Positions 15,476 through 24,898 of a DNA stretch of 64,000 bases are shown here, piece after piece. The stretch is taken from assembly GCA_040902655.1 (NCBI GenBank), contig JBBDWV010000024.1, positions 35,168 to 99,167 of the forward strand. Reading direction: 5' to 3'. Source of the stretch: Mycobacteriales bacterium (lineage in GTDB: Bacteria; Actinomycetota; Actinomycetes; Mycobacteriales; SCTD01). The notes under the pieces are model-generated. The model had not been told where the DNA came from, made no database searches, and saw only the letters and a program-made list of their open reading frames with translations. Within the stretch, counting starts at the first letter, position 1; each line of letters begins with the position of its first letter. Both the position numbers and the translations under genes were made by a program.

Positions 15476-16830
15476 TGTCCCGGCTGAAGCAGTTCATGCT
15501 GCCCGACCTCGGCGAGGGCCTCACCGAGGGCGAGATCCTGCGATGGATGGTGCAGCCCGGCGACAGGGTCGAGATCAACCAGGTGATCGTCGAGGTGGAG
15601 ACCGCCAAGGCCGCAGTCGAGCTTCCGTCGCCGTACGCCGGTGTCGTGCACTCGATCCACCATGAGGTGGGCACCACGGTCGATGTCGGTGCATCGATCA
15701 TCACCGTCGACACCGAGCCGGCGGCGGAGCCGTTCCCCGACGTCACCGGTCCGCAGGGCGCGTTGATCGGCGAGCTGGGGCCGGGCGGCCGTACGGCGAC
15801 GCTCGTCGGCTACGGGCCCAAGGCGGGCGCGGCCACCCGGCGTCCACGCTCGGATGCTGCGGCGCCGGTCACGGCTGCGCCCGGTGCAATGGGACGCCCA
15901 GCGCCCGCGCGGGTGTCGGCCGCGCAGGTCGGGCAGACGGCGGCCAGAGCGGCCGGCGGCGTCCCGGTGCTCGCCAAGCCGCCCGTCCGCAAGCTGGCGA
16001 AGGAGCTCGGGGTCGACCTCGGACTGCTGTCCGGCACCGGCTCGGGCGGGACCGTCACCCGCGCCGATGTCGAGGGTGCCGCGGACACGGCCCGGGCGGT
16101 GCAGCCGGGCGCTGACCGCGACCCGGCCACCCGTGAACGGCGGATCGCGGTGAAGGGGGTCCGCAAGCACACGGCCGCAGCCATGGTCGAGAGCGCGTTC
16201 ACGGCGCCGCACGTCACGGAGTTCCTCACCCTGGACATGACGCCGACGATGGAGCTGCGCAGCCGGGTACAGGCGATGCCGGACTTCGCCGGAACCGCCG
16301 TGACGCCCCTGCTGTTCGTCGCGAAGGCGCTGCTGCTCGCGGTCTCCCGCAACCCGGAGATCAACGCGAGCTGGGACGAGGTGGCGCAGGAGATCGTGGT
16401 CAAGGACTACGTCCACCTCGGCATCGCCGCGGCCACCCCCCGCGGTTTGCTGGTCCCGAACATCAAGGACGCCGACCAGCTCTCCCTGCCCGAGCTGGCG
16501 CGCGCGCTGCAGGAGCTGACCGAGACGGCACGGGCCGGCCGGACCGCACCGGCCGACATGACCGGCGGCACCATCACCATCACCAATGTGGGCGCCTTCG
16601 GTGTCGACAGCGGCACACCCATCCTCAACCCGGGCGAGTCGGCGATCCTGTGCTTCGGGGTGGTCCGCCCGACACCCTGGGTCGTCGACGGTCAGATCTG
16701 CATCCGGCAGGTGACGCAGCTGTCGCTGTCCTTCGACCACCGCAACGTGGACGGCGCACTCGGCTCGCAGTTCCTGGCCGACATCGCCCGGGTGCTGTCG
16801 GAGCCCGCCACCGGACTCGTCTGGGGCTGA
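15475..16830 (+). CDS. Dihydrolipoamide acyltransferase E2
   Basis: The 451-residue core enzyme has three parts in order. A lipoyl domain (residues 1-80) has the lipoylated Lys in EVETAKAAVE. A peripheral subunit-binding domain (about 165-205) reads AKPPVRKLAKELGVDL and SGTGSGGTVTRADV. A C-terminal catalytic domain (about 220-451) carries LSLSFDHRNVDG, with the catalytic His and Asp. There is one lipoyl domain. It overlaps E1 beta by one base. No E3 (lipoamide dehydrogenase) gene follows, so E3 must come from elsewhere in the genome. Confidence 0.93.
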   Translation: MSRLKQFMLPDLGEGLTEGEILRWMVQPGDRVEINQVIVEVETAKAAVELPSPYAGVVHSIHHEVGTTVDVGASIITVDTEPAAEPFPDVTGPQGALIGELGPGGRTATLVGYGPKAGAATRRPRSDAAAPVTAAPGAMGRPAPARVSAAQVGQTAARAAGGVPVLAKPPVRKLAKELGVDLGLLSGTGSGGTVTRADVEGAADTARAVQPGADRDPATRERRIAVKGVRKHTAAAMVESAFTAPHVTEFLTLDMTPTMELRSRVQAMPDFAGTAVTPLLFVAKALLLAVSRNPEINASWDEVAQEIVVKDYVHLGIAAATPRGLLVPNIKDADQLSLPELARALQELTETARAGRTAPADMTGGTITITNVGAFGVDSGTPILNPGESAILCFGVVRPTPWVVDGQICIRQVTQLSLSFDHRNVDGALGSQFLADIARVLSEPATGLVWG

Positions 16831-16832
16831 GC

Positions 16833-16858
16833 CCGGCCCCATGCCGTCAGTGGGCCGG
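16833..16858. terminator. Weak hairpin after the E2 gene
   Basis: CCGGCCC and GGGCCGG arms separated by 12 bases lie 2 bp after the E2 stop and 2 bp before the stop of the leftward small ORF. The position between convergent ends fits a shared terminator, but the stem is short and has no U-tract. Confidence 0.35.
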
Positions 16859-16860
16859 TG

Positions 16861-17055
16861 TCAGGTCGTCCAGAGGCTGGTGACCACCCCACGGTCGTCG
16901 GGGTCGCGAATGGCTGCCCGCGTATCGCGGGCGCGGATCTCGTCCTTCAGCTGCCTCATCGGCGGCGCCAACTGTGCGCCGAGGCCCTCGAGGTAGTGCA
17001 GCCGGCGCAGCGTGCCGTCCTCTTCCGGGGTGACCCGTTCCAGCACGGACAGCAC
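16861..17055 (-). CDS. Small hypothetical protein
   Basis: A 64-residue frame (VLSVLERVTPEEDGTL through VVTSLWTT) with balanced Asp, Glu, Arg and Leu content, unlike the Arg/Pro-rich shadow frames around it. The GTG start has GAGACGAGG about 6 bases upstream. No family is recognised and there is no signal or membrane segment. A terminator hairpin at 17194 separates it from the upstream DUF6458 gene, so it would need its own promoter. Confidence 0.4.
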   Translation of the reverse strand: MLSVLERVTPEEDGTLRRLHYLEGLGAQLAPPMRQLKDEIRARDTRAAIRDPDDRGVVTSLWTT

Positions 17056-17193
17056 AGCGGGCCTCGTCTCGTCGTCGCGACCGCCCAGGATAGGGCCGGA
17101 CAGCCGCCGCCGGCAGCGGCCGATCGGGTGACGGCGCCGGCTGGACCGGAAAGGTCCCGCGCGGACCCGTGGCCGTTCCCGGAAGCCACGAAG

Positions 17194-17216
17194 GCCCGCC
17201 CCTTCGCGGGGCGGGC
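17194..17216 (-). terminator. Strong hairpin terminator of the DUF6458 gene
   Basis: GCCCGCCCC and GGGGCGGGC form a perfect 9-bp stem around a 5-base TTCGC loop, 24 bases past the stop codon of the leftward DUF6458 gene. GC-rich stems without a T-run are typical intrinsic terminators in actinobacteria. Confidence 0.7.
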
Positions 17217-17239
17217 GCTCGTGCAACCGGTGGTCCGGG

Positions 17240-17455
17240 CTAGTAGACGTCGCGCTCGCGCGTGACGACCCGCTCCTCGCCGACCGTGGTGTCGCGGCGG
17301 CCGAAGACGAGCATGGTGAGCAGCAACCCGATGGCACCGGAGATCATCAGGATGACCCCGATGACGTTGATGTCGAGGCCGCTCACGTCGAAGTTCACCG
17401 CGAACGTGAGGATCGCGCCGACGGCGAGCAGGAAGACGCTGACGCCGATGCCCAT
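17240..17455 (-). CDS. DUF6458 family small membrane protein
   Basis: A 71-residue protein with two hydrophobic helices (MGIGVSVFLLAVGAILTFAV and VIGVILMISGAIGLLLTMLVF) and a short charged tail GRRDTTVGEERVVTRERDVY, the standard DUF6458 architecture of actinobacteria. The function is unknown. The ATG at 17455 has a perfect AAGGAGG site upstream. It is monocistronic, with a strong terminator at 17194. Confidence 0.85.
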   Translation of the reverse strand: MGIGVSVFLLAVGAILTFAVNFDVSGLDINVIGVILMISGAIGLLLTMLVFGRRDTTVGEERVVTRERDVY

Positions 17456-17612
17456 GGTTCCTCCTTGGGGGTCGAGCGGCAGCAAGGACGCGCCGCGCTG
17501 AAGGCGATCTACCCCCACCTGCCGGGCGGACACCCGCCGGACGGGTGAGCTTGCCGTGTGCAACCCGTCCAGCGTTACCCGCCTCGCCCACAACCTGTCC
17601 GGCGTACGGAGG

Positions 17613-19448
17613 TCAGAACGCGGCCTCGTCGACCTCCATCAGGGACAGGTCCGTGGCCTCGGTGACGGTGCGCCTGGCGGCCAGTTCGGGCAGGACGGAC
17701 GCGGCGAACCAGCGGGCGGCGGCGACCTTGCCCTGGTAGAACGCCGTGTCACGGGCGGCGGCGGTGGGCAGCTTCTCGAGCGCGACGACGGCCTGGCGCA
17801 TGAGCAGCCAGGCGACCACGAGGTCGCCGCAGCTCATCAGCAGGCGGGTGGTGTTGAGCCCGACCTTGTAGATGTTCTGGACGTCGTCCGCCGAGGACAT
17901 CAGGTCCTGCACCAGGTGCCCGTACATGGCCTGCACGTCCTCGAGGCCCCGGGCCAACAGCTCGCGCTCCTTGGTCAGGGAGTCGCCGCCGTCGGCCTTG
18001 GCGAAGTCCTGGATGTCGCCGAACAGCTTGCCGAGCGCGGTGCCCTTGTCCCGGACGATCTTGCGGAAGAAGAAGTCCATCCCCTGGATCGACGTGGTGC
18101 CCTCGTAGAGGGTGTCGATCTTGGAGTCGCGGATGTACTGCTCGATCGGGTAGTCCTGCGTGAACCCGGAGCCGCCGAAGACCTGCAGCGACGTGGCGAG
18201 CAGCTCGTAGGCCTTCTCCGAGCCGTAGCCCTTGACGATCGGGAGCAGCAGGTCGTTCAGGCGCACGGCGAGGTCGTCGACCTCGCCGGCGTGCGTGCTG
18301 AGCTCGACCGTGTCCTGCAGGCTCGCGGTGTAGAAGACCAGCGCGCGCAGGCCCTCCGCCCAGGCCTTCTGGCGCATCAGCATCAGGCGCACGTCGGGGT
18401 GGTGCGTGATGGTCACGCGCGGCGCGGTCTTGTCGGTCAGCTGGGTCAGGTCGGCGCCCTGGACGCGCTGCCTGGCGTACTCCAGCGCGTTGAGGTAGCC
18501 GGTCGACAGGGTCGAGATGGCCTTGGCACCGACGAACATGCGGGCGTTCTCGATGACCTGGAACATCTGCGCGATGCCGTCGTGGACGTCGCCCACCAGC
18601 GTGCCGACCGCGGGGTCCTTCTCGCCGAAGGTGACCTCGCAGGTGGTGGAGACCTTCAGGCCCATCTTCTTCTCGACGTTGGTCACGACGACGCCGTTGC
18701 GGTCGCCGAGCTTCCCGGTGTCGAGGTCGACGTGGTACTTGCTGACGAGGAACAGCGACAGGCCCTTGGTGCCCGGGCCGCCCGCCCCCTCGACGCCGAC
18801 GGGGCGGGCGAGCACGAGGTGGAAGATGTTCTCCGGCCAGTCCCACTCGGCGGAGGTGATGAAGCGCTTCACGCCCTCCAGGTGCCAGCTGCCGTCGTCC
18901 TGCAGGCGGGCCGTGGTACGGCCGGCGCCCACGTCGGAGCCGGCGTCCGGCTCGGTGAGCACCATCGTCGCGCCCCACTGCCGATCGATCGCGAGCTCGG
19001 CGAACCGCTTCTGCTCGTCGGTGCCGTTGCGGTGCAGGATGGCGGCGAAGCCGGCGCCGGAGCCGAACATGTAGATCGCCGGATTCGCGCCCAGCAGCAT
19101 CTCGTTGCAGGCCCAGCGCAGCGAGGGCGGAGCGCCGATGCCGCCGAGCGACTCCGGCAGGTCGAGCTTGTCCCAGCCGCCGTCGGCGTACGCCTGGTAG
19201 CTCTTCAGGAAGCTCGCCGGCAGGGCGACCGTGCCCGTCTCCTTGTCGAAGACCGGGGGGTTGCGGTCGGAGTCGGTGAAGCTCGCGGCCAGGTCCTCGG
19301 TGGCGAGGCGCTCCACCTCCCTCAGGACGTCGCGGGCACTGTCCTTGTCGAGCTGGCGGAACGGACCGGTGCCGAGCGTCGCATCGGTTCCGAACACCTC
19401 GAAGAGGTTGAACTCGATGTCGCGCAGGTTGCTCTTGTAATGACCCAT
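17613..19448 (-). CDS. fadE5: Acyl-CoA dehydrogenase, FadE5-like
   Basis: The 611-residue flavoenzyme oxidises acyl-CoA to trans-2-enoyl-CoA in the first step of beta-oxidation and passes electrons to ETF. It starts [20 protein letters not shown] and has the extra C-terminal domain and exact length of mycobacterial FadE5. Visible motifs are the FAD/substrate segment [12 protein letters not shown], the [18 protein letters not shown] region and YEGTTSIQ, with the Glu expected to be the catalytic base. Two TACC-N4-GGTA operators lie upstream, one identical to a site before the etfD-like gene, which suggests common repression. The chain length of the substrate is not predictable. Confidence 0.93.
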   Translation of the reverse strand: MGHYKSNLRDIEFNLFEVFGTDATLGTGPFRQLDKDSARDVLREVERLATEDLAASFTDSDRNPPVFDKETGTVALPASFLKSYQAYADGGWDKLDLPESLGGIGAPPSLRWACNEMLLGANPAIYMFGSGAGFAAILHRNGTDEQKRFAELAIDRQWGATMVLTEPDAGSDVGAGRTTARLQDDGSWHLEGVKRFITSAEWDWPENIFHLVLARPVGVEGAGGPGTKGLSLFLVSKYHVDLDTGKLGDRNGVVVTNVEKKMGLKVSTTCEVTFGEKDPAVGTLVGDVHDGIAQMFQVIENARMFVGAKAISTLSTGYLNALEYARQRVQGADLTQLTDKTAPRVTITHHPDVRLMLMRQKAWAEGLRALVFYTASLQDTVELSTHAGEVDDLAVRLNDLLLPIVKGYGSEKAYELLATSLQVFGGSGFTQDYPIEQYIRDSKIDTLYEGTTSIQGMDFFFRKIVRDKGTALGKLFGDIQDFAKADGGDSLTKERELLARGLEDVQAMYGHLVQDLMSSADDVQNIYKVGLNTTRLLMSCGDLVVAWLLMRQAVVALEKLPTAAARDTAFYQGKVAAARWFAASVLPELAARRTVTEATDLSLMEVDEAAF

Positions 19449-19480
19449 CTGCTGCGGGGCTCCCTGTGTCGGCCGCGGAG

Positions 19481-19520
19481 TTACCGGCGGGTAGTGCCCA
19501 GGATGCTACCGACGGGTAAC
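19481..19520. promoter_or_regulatory. Paired TACC-N4-GGTA operators upstream of fadE5
   Basis: Two palindromes lie 33-72 bases before the fadE5 start: TTACCGGCGGGTAG (19481-19494) and GCTACCGACGGGTAAC (19505-19520). Each has TACC/GGTA arms with a 4-base spacer, and they are spaced about one to two helical turns apart, as for dimeric TetR-type repressors. The second is identical at all 16 positions to the site at 31590-31605. The regulator is not in the window. Confidence 0.65.
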
Positions 19521-19578
19521 ACATGCAAGCCCCCGACCGGGTGGAAGGACCGCGACGGGGCGGGTGTTGCCGGTCGGC

Positions 19579-20289
19579 ATGACCGTCGACGTCCGTCGCG
19601 CGGACCAGCGGTTCGTCACCCGCGGCCAGGCGCTGGAGAGCCGGCACAGCTTCTCCTTCGGCCGGCACTACGACCCGGGCAACACGTCGTACGGCCTGCT
19701 GCTCCTGCACGACGAGCACCTCCTGCAGCCGGGCGCCGGCTTCCCGTCGCACCCGCACCGCGACCTCGAGATCGTCAGCTGGGTGCTCGAGGGTGCGCTG
19801 GTGCACGAGAATTCCTCCGGCGGCTCCGGCAGACTGGGGCCCGGGTCGGTGCAGGTCACGAGTGCTGGCTCCGGCATCCGGCACGCCGAGACGGCCGCGC
19901 GCGACGGCGGCACCCGGTTCGTCCAGATGTGGCTGCCGCCCGACGTAGCCGGCCGGCGGCCGTCCCACGAGCAGCGCCGGATGGACCTGCCGCCGGGGCT
20001 GCTCGTCCCCGTCGCCTCCGGTCGGCCGGGGCACGCGAAGGCGGTACGGATCGGCACCGGGCAGGCCGCGCTGCACGCCGCGAGGCTGGAGCCGGGGCAG
20101 GCGGTCGCGCTGCCGGCCGCCCCGTACCTGCACCTGTACGTCGCCCGGGGGAGCGTCCGGCTGGCGGCTGCCGGCGGCCTCGCGCAGGGCGATACGGCGC
20201 GAATGACCACGACGGACGGCCCGCGCGTGGTCGCGTCCACCGCAGCCGAGCTGCTCGTGTGGGAGATGCACGCCGCCATCGGGGCCTGA
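19579..20289 (+). CDS. Pirin family protein
   Basis: A 236-residue bicupin with pirin landmarks: SRHSFSFGRHYDPGNTSYG, FPSHPHRDLEIVSWVLEG (the metal-ligand His cluster) and GSVQVTSAGSGIRHAE with the third His. Pirins are iron-binding cupins with redox-sensing or quercetinase activities; the role here is unassigned. The C-terminal cupin is shorter than average. The ATG at 19579 is preferred to an in-frame TTG at 19564. It is divergent from fadE5 across the operator region. Confidence 0.88.
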   Translation: MTVDVRRADQRFVTRGQALESRHSFSFGRHYDPGNTSYGLLLLHDEHLLQPGAGFPSHPHRDLEIVSWVLEGALVHENSSGGSGRLGPGSVQVTSAGSGIRHAETAARDGGTRFVQMWLPPDVAGRRPSHEQRRMDLPPGLLVPVASGRPGHAKAVRIGTGQAALHAARLEPGQAVALPAAPYLHLYVARGSVRLAAAGGLAQGDTARMTTTDGPRVVASTAAELLVWEMHAAIGA

Positions 20290-20398
20290 GTCGCCCGCCG
20301 GGCCTTCCTGCGCCGCCTGCTCGCCCAGCTCTCCAGCGGAGGTCGGTACTGGGGCATCCTGGGCGGATGCTGCCCACCGGTGCCTCCGCCCCGCGCCG

Positions 20399-20767
20399 GT
20401 GACCCTGCCCGCCGTCGTGCTGGTGGCCGCAGGCGGCGTGGCCGGCGCGCTCGCCCGGGCCGGCGTGGGTGCGGCGCTGCCGCACGAGCCGGGCAGCTGG
20501 GCCTGGTCGACGCTGCTGGTCAACGCCGTGGGGGCGGCGGCGCTGTGTGCGCTGCTGGTCAGTGGCCCGTCGGGGCGGACCCGGCTGCTCGTCGGCACCG
20601 GCCTGCTCGGCGGGTTCACCACCTTCTCGGGCCTGGCCGTGGACGCGGTGCTGCTCGTCGAGGCCGGCCGGCCACTGGCCGCAGCGGCGTACGTCGGTGC
20701 GGGCGTCGGCACGCTGCTCGCCGGGGCAGGAGCGGGGCTGCTCGTCGCGCGTGCGGTGCGGCGGTGA
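20399..20767 (+). CDS. crcB: Fluoride channel subunit CrcB (Fluc), first copy
   Basis: A 122-residue four-helix protein with the Fluc signatures AGGVAGALARAGVG, LLVNAVGAAALCALL (pore Asn) and GTGLLGGFTTFSGLAVD (GGxTTFSTF-like phenylalanine box and Na-site turn). Fluc dimers export fluoride. It overlaps a second crcB by 4 bases (GTGA), the usual tandem arrangement for heterodimeric channels in Gram-positive bacteria. No fluoride riboswitch is convincing in the leader. Confidence 0.9.
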   Translation: MTLPAVVLVAAGGVAGALARAGVGAALPHEPGSWAWSTLLVNAVGAAALCALLVSGPSGRTRLLVGTGLLGGFTTFSGLAVDAVLLVEAGRPLAAAAYVGAGVGTLLAGAGAGLLVARAVRR

Positions 20768-21123
20768 GCCTCACCGCCGCCGTCGCCCTGGGTGCCGCCC
20801 TCGGCGCACCGAGCCGTTATCTGCTCGACGGCGCCGTCCGCCGGTGGTGCGGGACGCGGCTGCCGTGGGGGACGCTGGCGGTCAACCTGCTGGGGAGCGC
20901 GGCGGCCGGGTTGGTGGCCGGCCTGCGACCCGGCGCGCTGTGGGTCAGCCTGCTCGCCGTGGGCTTTCTCGGCGCCTTCACGACGGCGTCCACGCTGGCC
21001 TGGGAGCTGGTGGAGCTCACGCAGCGTGGCGCTCTTCGCTCCGCCGGGCTGCTGCTGGTGCTGCACCTGCTGCCGGGCCTGGCGCTGGCCGGAGTCGGGC
21101 TGGCCGCGGGACTGGCACTGTGA
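20764..21123 (+). CDS. crcB: Fluoride channel subunit CrcB (Fluc), second copy
   Basis: A 119-residue paralogue with four hydrophobic helices, LGAPSRYLLDGAV, WGTLAVNLLGSAAAGLV (pore Asn) and AVGFLGAFTTASTLAWE. Here the FSTF-like motif is FTTAST, so one phenylalanine of the pore box is replaced by alanine. That fits a specialised half of a heterodimer. The GTG start overlaps the first crcB stop. Confidence 0.9.
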   Translation: MSLTAAVALGAALGAPSRYLLDGAVRRWCGTRLPWGTLAVNLLGSAAAGLVAGLRPGALWVSLLAVGFLGAFTTASTLAWELVELTQRGALRSAGLLLVLHLLPGLALAGVGLAAGLAL

Positions 21124-21147
21124 CGACTGCCCGGGGTCGCCGTTGCG

Positions 21148-22821
21148 TCAGTGCCGCGGCTCCGGGTCGTAGGACGTCCGGAAGACCCGCCGGCCCCCGA
21201 CCCCGTCGCCGCCCGTGACGGTCCGGGTCACCGCGATCCGGAAGCCGCCGCCCGTACGCGCCTCGCGCGGCCCGTGCGAGGCACTCACCTGCCGGCCGCC
21301 GTTGTCGCCGTACAACGCCACCGTGACCGAGCCGGCCGTCGAGGAGGTCTGCACCGAGATGCCGTTGACCGTGTCGTTGCGGAAGCGGACGTCCAGCGCG
21401 CCGAAGTAGACGGTCGACTCGCGGCCGGGGGGATAGCGGCTGATGAAGAAGCTGTGCGGCTTGTGCTCGAGGATCGGCAGGCCGGCGAAGAACGCCGCGT
21501 TGAACAGCGTGGTGGCGAACTGTGACACCCCGCCGCCGACCTCGTCGATCAACTCGCCGTCGACGATCGCGCCGTCGGCGACGAAGCCGCGGGCCTTGGT
21601 ACGACGCCCGGCCGTGTCGTTGAGGCTGAAGACGGCATCCGGGGCGACGTAGGCGCCGTCGACCAGCTCGGCGATCCGTCGGATGTTGGCCGCCCTCGGC
21701 TGGCCGGCCGTGAAGTACGTCGTGAAGGTGCCGATCAGCGTGCGCACTCCTGCGGCCTGCGCGCCTGCGGTGGTCAGCTGCGGCTCCACCGTCTGCAGCG
21801 GGAGCCACGCCTGCAGGCTGCGGTCGCCGGTCAGCACGAGGTCCGAGAGCATCGCCGTGGCGGCAGCGACGTCGACCGCCAGACCGGTCGAGCCGGGGAC
21901 GACCCGGACCTCGGCCGGTTGCGGTGTCCAGCTGTAGTCGCCCTTGGCGTCGACCACCGGCGGCGGGGCCGGGATCTCGAAGCCGGCCTCGACGGCCGGC
22001 ACGTCGAGGGCCTTCGCCTTCTGGGTGACCAACGTGTTCAGCGCGGGCTGGTCGACCTGCAGGCTCAGCGTCCCGCTCACCAGCTGTGCGGACAGCAGCG
22101 GCCCCACCTCACCCGGCAGGAGGCGCAGGGACGTCTCCCCCGTCGTCAGGGAGTAGGGGCCGCCCAACGCGCGGCGGGCCCGGGTGACGACCCGCTCGAC
22201 GTCCGCTGCGCCGGTCGGCGGATCCTGCTCGGTCACGGGCACCGTGATCGGGCCTGCCCGCCCCTCCCGCAGTGCAGCCGCCACCGACCGGTCGGTCTCG
22301 ACGCGGTCCAGCGTGCGCCCCGGCTGCGGCATCCGGGCCGCCACGGTGGTGCCGCGGACGGTGAAGCCACCCGGGTCGGGGAGCCGGTCCACGGTCGTCG
22401 CGAATTCGTCCAGCCGCGCGTCCAGCGCGGCCTGGTCGACGTCCACCGCGAGCTCGACGGCGCGGCCGGTCTCGCCGCCCAGCGCACCGAGCAGCGGCCC
22501 GAGGACGGCCGCGAGCGGACCGGTGCGTCCCGCGGACAGCGCCCGGTCGACGGTGGTGTCGACGTCCACGACCGCGAGCGACCGGTCGATCTCGCCCGCC
22601 ACGTCGTCGGCGCGGACGGCCAGCACGCCCGAGGTGTGCTGGGCGCCAAGCTCGGCCACGGCGCGGCGCAGGTCGGCCCGGTCGAGGCCGCCGACCCCGG
22701 CGCCCGCGACGGTGGTGCCCGGCAGCGCCTGGGCGGTGCGGGTCAGGACGACAGCGCCGCCGCCGACCACTGCCGTCGCCAGAGCAGTCGCGCACACCGC
22801 GACCACGATCTTGCCGCGCAC
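21148..22821 (-). CDS. VanW family protein, membrane-anchored
   Basis: A 557-residue protein. Residues 1-30 form a signal anchor (VAVCATALATAVVGGGAVV). Two repeated domains of about 110-120 residues of the YoaR/peptidoglycan-binding type follow (GTTVAGAGVGGLDRADLRRAVAEL marks the first). The C-terminal VanW domain starts near RTLIGTFTTYFTAG and contains GGGVSQFATTLFNAAFFAGL. VanW proteins sit at glycopeptide loci but are widespread and probably act on cell-wall structure; resistance should not be inferred. The GTG at 22821 follows GAGGAGG. It is divergent from the FnIII-like protein. Confidence 0.87.
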   Translation of the reverse strand: MRGKIVVAVCATALATAVVGGGAVVLTRTAQALPGTTVAGAGVGGLDRADLRRAVAELGAQHTSGVLAVRADDVAGEIDRSLAVVDVDTTVDRALSAGRTGPLAAVLGPLLGALGGETGRAVELAVDVDQAALDARLDEFATTVDRLPDPGGFTVRGTTVAARMPQPGRTLDRVETDRSVAAALREGRAGPITVPVTEQDPPTGAADVERVVTRARRALGGPYSLTTGETSLRLLPGEVGPLLSAQLVSGTLSLQVDQPALNTLVTQKAKALDVPAVEAGFEIPAPPPVVDAKGDYSWTPQPAEVRVVPGSTGLAVDVAAATAMLSDLVLTGDRSLQAWLPLQTVEPQLTTAGAQAAGVRTLIGTFTTYFTAGQPRAANIRRIAELVDGAYVAPDAVFSLNDTAGRRTKARGFVADGAIVDGELIDEVGGGVSQFATTLFNAAFFAGLPILEHKPHSFFISRYPPGRESTVYFGALDVRFRNDTVNGISVQTSSTAGSVTVALYGDNGGRQVSASHGPREARTGGGFRIAVTRTVTGGDGVGGRRVFRTSYDPEPRH

Positions 22822-22947
22822 GCGGACCTCCTCGCTCTCGAAGACAGACGCTGTGGAGGGCGCCAGCGTTGCCGATGTGGGCGTGACGGTCTGATGACGA
22901 TCGAACGGCAGGCGTGCCTCTTGCCCCGGTGGGTAGCGTCTGCAGGG

Positions 22948-24060
22948 ATGCGCCCCCGTCGCCCGTTGCTGCTCGCCGTCGCCGCTCTGCTGGTGACGGC
23001 GTCCCCTGCTGCGGCCGCAAGCGGGATCACCTCGCCAGGGGCGGACGAGGTCGTCACGTCCGATCGCCTGGTCCTGCTGCGAGCCACCGTGGACGGCCCG
23101 GCGCTGGGCCCCAGCGAGCTCACGCTGCAGGGGCCGGGGGACGCGGCCGCCGAGGTGGTCGCGGTGCACGCTTCGCCGCAGGGCGGCGAGCTGGCGTACG
23201 ACTTCGACACCGCGTGCGCGCGCCGCGCGTGCGTGGGACGGGTGCCGGCGGCGAACGGCTCCTGGACCGTCCGGTTGTCGGGTGCCGCCTCCGACGAGCG
23301 GTCGTTCGTGCTGCGCATCCCGCCTGCCGCGCCGACCGAGGTCGCCGCCGACAGCTCCGAGTCAGGTGCGTTGCTGCGCTGGCGCCAGGGGGCCGAGCCG
23401 GACCTGACGGGCTACGCCGTGGAGGACGCGGCGGGCACACCGGTGCTGTCCGACATCGGGCTGGAGGCCTGCGACGCCGAGGGCACCTGCCGCGCCGAGC
23501 TACCGGAGAAGGACGGCGCCTGGGCGGTGCGGGCCTTCCGGTCCACCTGCCCCGGCTGCAGCCGGACACTGCGTTCACCGCCCTCCGAGGTGGTCCGGGT
23601 CGGCGCCGCCTCCGGCACAGCAGTGCCGGGCCCGGCCGGTCCGGCCGCTCCGGGATCCTCGACCGGTCCGTCCGATCGCCCGGCCGGCCCCCAGGGTCCC
23701 GCCCAGAAGGATGCCTTCCGGCAGGCGTACGGCGCCGGCAGGCCGGTGGCGCTCGCCGCCCCGTCGGCCGGTGGATCGACGCCCGCGGGCGGTCAGCCGG
23801 CATCCGTCGCGCCGCCGCCGGACGGGTCGTACGACCCGGCACTGGACTACGCCACGCCGCCGGAGGCGCCGCGGCCGGCCCTGTCACGGGCGCAGGACGC
23901 CGTGGAGGGGGCGGTGCCTGGTAGCCGGCTGCAGCTGATCGTGCTGTCCGTCGTGATGATCGGGTCGTCCCTCTGGCTGCGCCGGTGGGCGCGCCGGGCC
24001 GCGCCGGTGCCGGTGGCCGGGTCGCACGGTGCGGGGCGTTCCCCGCGGGAGGACGAGTAG
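22948..24060 (+). CDS. Secreted FnIII-like surface protein with C-terminal membrane helix
   Basis: A 370-residue protein with a clear signal peptide (residues 1-24, ending PAAAAS). A beta domain with an internal Cys pair (CARRACVG) and a fibronectin-III-like domain (about residues 128-222: PAAPTEVAADSSESGALLRWRQG, with CPGC near its end) follow, then a Pro/Gly/Ser-rich stalk and a C-terminal transmembrane helix (LIVLSVVMIGSSLWL) with a basic cytoplasmic tail. It resembles a cell-surface adhesin or scaffold. No catalytic motif is visible and there is no LPXTG motif. Confidence 0.75.
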   Translation: MRPRRPLLLAVAALLVTASPAAAASGITSPGADEVVTSDRLVLLRATVDGPALGPSELTLQGPGDAAAEVVAVHASPQGGELAYDFDTACARRACVGRVPAANGSWTVRLSGAASDERSFVLRIPPAAPTEVAADSSESGALLRWRQGAEPDLTGYAVEDAAGTPVLSDIGLEACDAEGTCRAELPEKDGAWAVRAFRSTCPGCSRTLRSPPSEVVRVGAASGTAVPGPAGPAAPGSSTGPSDRPAGPQGPAQKDAFRQAYGAGRPVALAAPSAGGSTPAGGQPASVAPPPDGSYDPALDYATPPEAPRPALSRAQDAVEGAVPGSRLQLIVLSVVMIGSSLWLRRWARRAAPVPVAGSHGAGRSPREDE

Positions 24061-24139
24061 CCCGCTCCCGCGTACCGCGGTCACCTGCGCTCGTGCGGCC
24101 CTGTGCAGCAGCGCGGCCGCGGGGTCAGCCGGCGGCCAG

Positions 24140-24898
24140 GTGACGCCCGAGACGGCCGGCCTGCTCGCCGGCGCCGGTCTGCTCGCCGGAGGGGTCAATG
24201 CGCTCGCCGGCGGCGGATCGCTCATCTCCTTCCCCGCGCTGCTCGCGGCCGGCTATCCGCCGGTCACCGCGAACGTCACCAACACCGTCGCGCTGTTCCC
24301 CGGTTACGCCGGGAGCGTGGCGGGTGGCCGGCGGGAGCTGTCCGGGCAGGGCGGACGGGTCGCTGCCTTCGGGGTGGTCAGCGTCGTGGGGGCGGTGCTC
24401 GGCGCCGTGCTGCTGCTGACCACGCCGGGCGAGGTCTTCCGGGCCGTCGTGCCGTTCCTCATCCTGCTCGCCTGCGCGCTGCTGCTGGCCCAGCCCCGGC
24501 TGGCCCGGCTGGTGCAGCGCCGGACCGCCGGCGCACCCGGCGAGCGCTCACCGATGCTCCAGCTGAGCGTGCTGCTGGCCGCCGTCTACGGTGCCTACTT
24601 CGGGGCCGGCCTGGGCGTCCTGCTGCTCGGCGTCCTCGGCATCTTCCTGGGCGACCAGCTGCGCCGGATCAACGCGCTGAAGAACGTCCTGTCGCTGGTC
24701 GTCAACGCCGTGGCGCTGGTCGCCTTCGGCCTGTTCGGTCCGGTCGCCTGGGAGGCGGTACTCGTGGTGGCCACGGCGTCGCTGACCGGCGGCTATCTCG
24801 GCGCCCGGCTGGCCGGCCGGATTCCGTCGGGGCTCCTGCGCACCGTGGTGGTGCTCTACGGCGCCGTCGTCGCGGTGGTGCTGCTGGCCGGCAGCTGA
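24140..24898 (+). CDS. TauE/SafE family permease
   Basis: A 252-residue protein with about eight transmembrane helices in two halves. The family signature appears twice: GGVNALAGGGSLISFPALLAAG near the N-terminus and YGAYFGAGLGVLLLGVLGIFLG in the second half, with LKNVLSLVVNAVAL. TauE/SafE proteins export sulfite, sulfoacetate or other small anions; the substrate is unknown. The GTG at 24140 is supported by the family N-terminus. The gene seems monocistronic. Confidence 0.88.
   Translation: MTPETAGLLAGAGLLAGGVNALAGGGSLISFPALLAAGYPPVTANVTNTVALFPGYAGSVAGGRRELSGQGGRVAAFGVVSVVGAVLGAVLLLTTPGEVFRAVVPFLILLACALLLAQPRLARLVQRRTAGAPGERSPMLQLSVLLAAVYGAYFGAGLGVLLLGVLGIFLGDQLRRINALKNVLSLVVNAVALVAFGLFGPVAWEAVLVVATASLTGGYLGARLAGRIPSGLLRTVVVLYGAVVAVVLLAGS

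Noticed and set aside
20290-20398. Possible fluoride riboswitch before crcB
   Set aside because: A GGCGGA/TCCGCC hairpin exists, but the conserved fluoride-RNA core words are not found.
17749-21066. A minus-strand frame of about 1100 codons across the fadE5, pirin and crcB genes
   Set aside because: It is a shadow frame in another register, Arg/Gly/Pro-rich, crossing several well-supported genes and their promoters.
21148-22821. VanW protein as evidence of vancomycin resistance
   Set aside because: VanW domains are common in Gram-positive wall proteins; no vanHAX ligase or reductase genes are nearby.
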